DNA of 8,104 nt from Nitrososphaerota archaeon (GTDB taxonomy: Archaea > Thermoproteota > Nitrososphaeria > Nitrososphaerales > JAHFOH01), in contig JAHFOH010000052.1 in the NCBI GenBank assembly GCA_023266955.1, positions 1 to 8,104 of the forward strand. Direction: 5' to 3'. The translations under genes and the position numbers were made by a program. Under the pieces are notes generated by a model. That model ran no database searches, was not told the origin of the DNA, and saw nothing but the letters and a program-made list of their open reading frames with translations. Below are positions 6,970 to 8,104 of the stretch, piece by piece (position 1 is the first letter of the stretch; every line of letters begins with the position of its first letter).

Positions 6970-6980
6970 TGGATGTGGCT

Positions 6981-8104
6981 CTACGGACAGTGTGCGTTAC
7001 CGTAGAGCGGTGTACAGTCGGACGGAATAGTTACTTGCCCGCTCACTATAGCTTGCTTGAGCTTGTCTACGATATTCTTGGCCTCGGCTGTAACGTAAGT
7101 GCTGGTATACTTCAAGTCGCTCGGACCCACTCCTGCTTGTGGAATCCCTAGAGAGTAGATTCCTTTGAGCCCTGGATAGTCTGGGGAAAACTTCTCCGGC
7201 TGGTTGTAGAAGTTACTGTAGTTGCCGTAAACTACGCTCTTGATTAGGTCATAGACTCCAACATCGACCCGCTTCTGCATTGAAGTTAGAATGTACCCAG
7301 GAGGAGTCGGGTTCGCAGGGTCTTTTGTACCCAAGTAATCCTGATCTGCATCAACTCCTATTGCAAAGAAGGAAGGACTTTTTGCAGGGTCGAAGTTCCA
7401 GCCCTGAGCCTCATTCTGGGCTTTGGTGGCATCAAATAGCCCTAGGCCACTGCCTCCCGCTGCCGCGAAAATAATGTCTGCGCCCTGACCGAACATGCTG
7501 TTGGCAATGGATTTCGCTACATCTGGGGCGTTCCAGGCTGCGGGCGTGGTTCCGGTATACTGTGGCGGTAGGATGGTTACCTGTTTACCAAGTTCAGTTG
7601 CTGCCCACTGCGCTCCCACAATGTATCCGGCCGCGAACTTCCAGATAATAGGCACATCCATTCCTCCTATGAATCCTATTTTGCCTGTCTTGGACATGGC
7701 CACGGCTAACGCCCCAACCAGAGCGCTTCCATCATTTTCTTTGAACTTAATGGCTACGACGTTCGGCAAATTGAAGACGTCACCATCAACCTGAGCGTAT
7801 TTTATGTCTGGATGGGCCCTAGCGCTTGCATTCACATCCGTGTCCATGAGAAAGCCAACGGCTATGATGAGATCCACCCTTTGACTGGCGAATTGCTCCA
7901 AGTTGGGTCGATAGTCGCTAGCGCTCGTTGATCCCAACTCTGTGAAACTGATCCCAAGATCCTGCTGCGCTTTGAGCGCACCAGCGTAAGCCAGATCGTT
8001 GAACGACTTATCGCCCTTGCCACCGGTGTCGTATACAACACCGATCTTCTTTCCCGCGCCAGGCAGAGTAGTAGTAGTGGTAGGCAGTGTTGTGGTTGTG
8101 GTTG
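6981..8104 (-). CDS. BMP/PnrA-type substrate-binding lipoprotein, N-terminus beyond window
   Basis: Extracytoplasmic binding protein of the BMP (PnrA/TmpC/YufN) family, which captures a ligand, in known cases nucleosides, and hands it to the permeases. The frame is open to the right edge, so signal peptide, lipobox and start are missing; about 374 residues are visible. They begin with a Thr-rich linker (two TTTTTLP units) and GAGKK, then the family's first strand IGVVYDTGGKGDKSFND, with the DKSFN motif that contacts ligand. Later come IGFIGGMDVPIIWKFAAGYI, FAAAGGSGLGLF, FAIGVDADQDYL and ILTSMQKRVDVGVYDL, all typical of the two-lobed fold. The end carries a Cys pair (CTPLYGNAHC) that could form a disulfide outside the cell. 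The TTG in the frame at 7937 is internal (ELGSTSASD), not a start. It is the first visible gene of the operon and probably the most expressed. Ligand identity is inferred. Confidence 0.95.
   Translation of the reverse strand, partial: TTTTTLPTTTTTLPGAGKKIGVVYDTGGKGDKSFNDLAYAGALKAQQDLGISFTELGSTSASDYRPNLEQFASQRVDLIIAVGFLMDTDVNASARAHPDIKYAQVDGDVFNLPNVVAIKFKENDGSALVGALAVAMSKTGKIGFIGGMDVPIIWKFAAGYIVGAQWAATELGKQVTILPPQYTGTTPAAWNAPDVAKSIANSMFGQGADIIFAAAGGSGLGLFDATKAQNEAQGWNFDPAKSPSFFAIGVDADQDYLGTKDPANPTPPGYILTSMQKRVDVGVYDLIKSVVYGNYSNFYNQPEKFSPDYPGLKGIYSLGIPQAGVGPSDLKYTSTYVTAEAKNIVDKLKQAIVSGQVTIPSDCTPLYGNAHCP
8061..8104 (-). repeat. Thr-rich heptad repeat (TTTTTLP) in the binding-protein linker
   Basis: Two exact amino-acid copies of the seven-residue unit TTTTTLP are encoded next to each other (8102-8082 and 8081-8061) and the series may go on past the edge. 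The nucleotide copies differ in Thr codons (ACC/ACA mix versus mostly ACT), so the repeat is not a fresh DNA duplication. It is a flexible tether between the membrane anchor and the binding domain and may be O-glycosylated. Confidence 0.75.

Noticed and set aside
6951..6983. Read-through fusion of binding protein and ATPase, which share a frame with one TAG between them
   Set aside because: The binding protein is exported and the ATPase cytoplasmic, so a fusion makes no sense; separate genes are the family rule.
8061..8087. Sortase-like LPxT sequence in the Thr-rich linker
   Set aside because: There is no Gly after LPTT, it is not at the C-terminus, and there is no following hydrophobic tail. 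It is a linker repeat.
1..8104. Mobile element, defence system or CRISPR array
   Set aside because: No transposase, integrase, nuclease, regularly spaced repeats or terminal inverted repeats are present. The gene content is housekeeping and transport.

Overview
The window holds seven protein genes and no RNA gene, mobile element or CRISPR array that I can support. It looks archaeal. The prolyl-tRNA synthetase is the short archaeal/eukaryotic-type enzyme with a four-cysteine C-terminal zinc domain, a long TTTAAAA-type box precedes it, and oligo-T tracts stand where terminators are expected. I cannot assign a phylum from sequence alone. A Thermoproteota lineage (Nitrososphaeria or Bathyarchaeia type) would fit. 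A deep bacterial lineage such as Chloroflexota is not excluded, because it shares this ProRS type, this type of antiporter and Thr-rich linkers on binding proteins.

Layout: bases 2-769 (+) are the 3' part of a CaCA-superfamily cation antiporter running in from the left edge. It converges, with only 2 bp between stop codons, on proS (772-2214, -). A 309-bp intergenic region (2215-2523) follows, holding a probable proS promoter and an AT-rich candidate terminator. From there to the right edge all genes lie on the minus strand. In transcription order they are a BMP/PnrA-type binding lipoprotein (6981-8104, N-terminus cut off), a double-domain ABC ATPase (5442-6956), permease 1 (4375-5445), permease 2 (3461-4378) and a PfkB-family kinase (2524-3429). 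Spacings are 24 nt, a 4-nt overlap, a 4-nt overlap (or a 2-nt gap, depending on the start chosen) and 31 nt, so this is one operon.

The four transporter parts form a complete BMP-type (YufN/O/P/Q-like) ABC importer, a family whose characterised members take up nucleosides. The kinase directly behind it belongs to the superfamily that includes ribokinase, adenosine kinase and archaeal nucleoside kinases. The simplest reading is a salvage operon that imports a nucleoside, or a related ribosyl compound, and traps it by phosphorylation. The operon probably begins just beyond the right edge, since the signal peptide and promoter of the binding protein are not visible. proS appears to have its own promoter and to be an independent unit.
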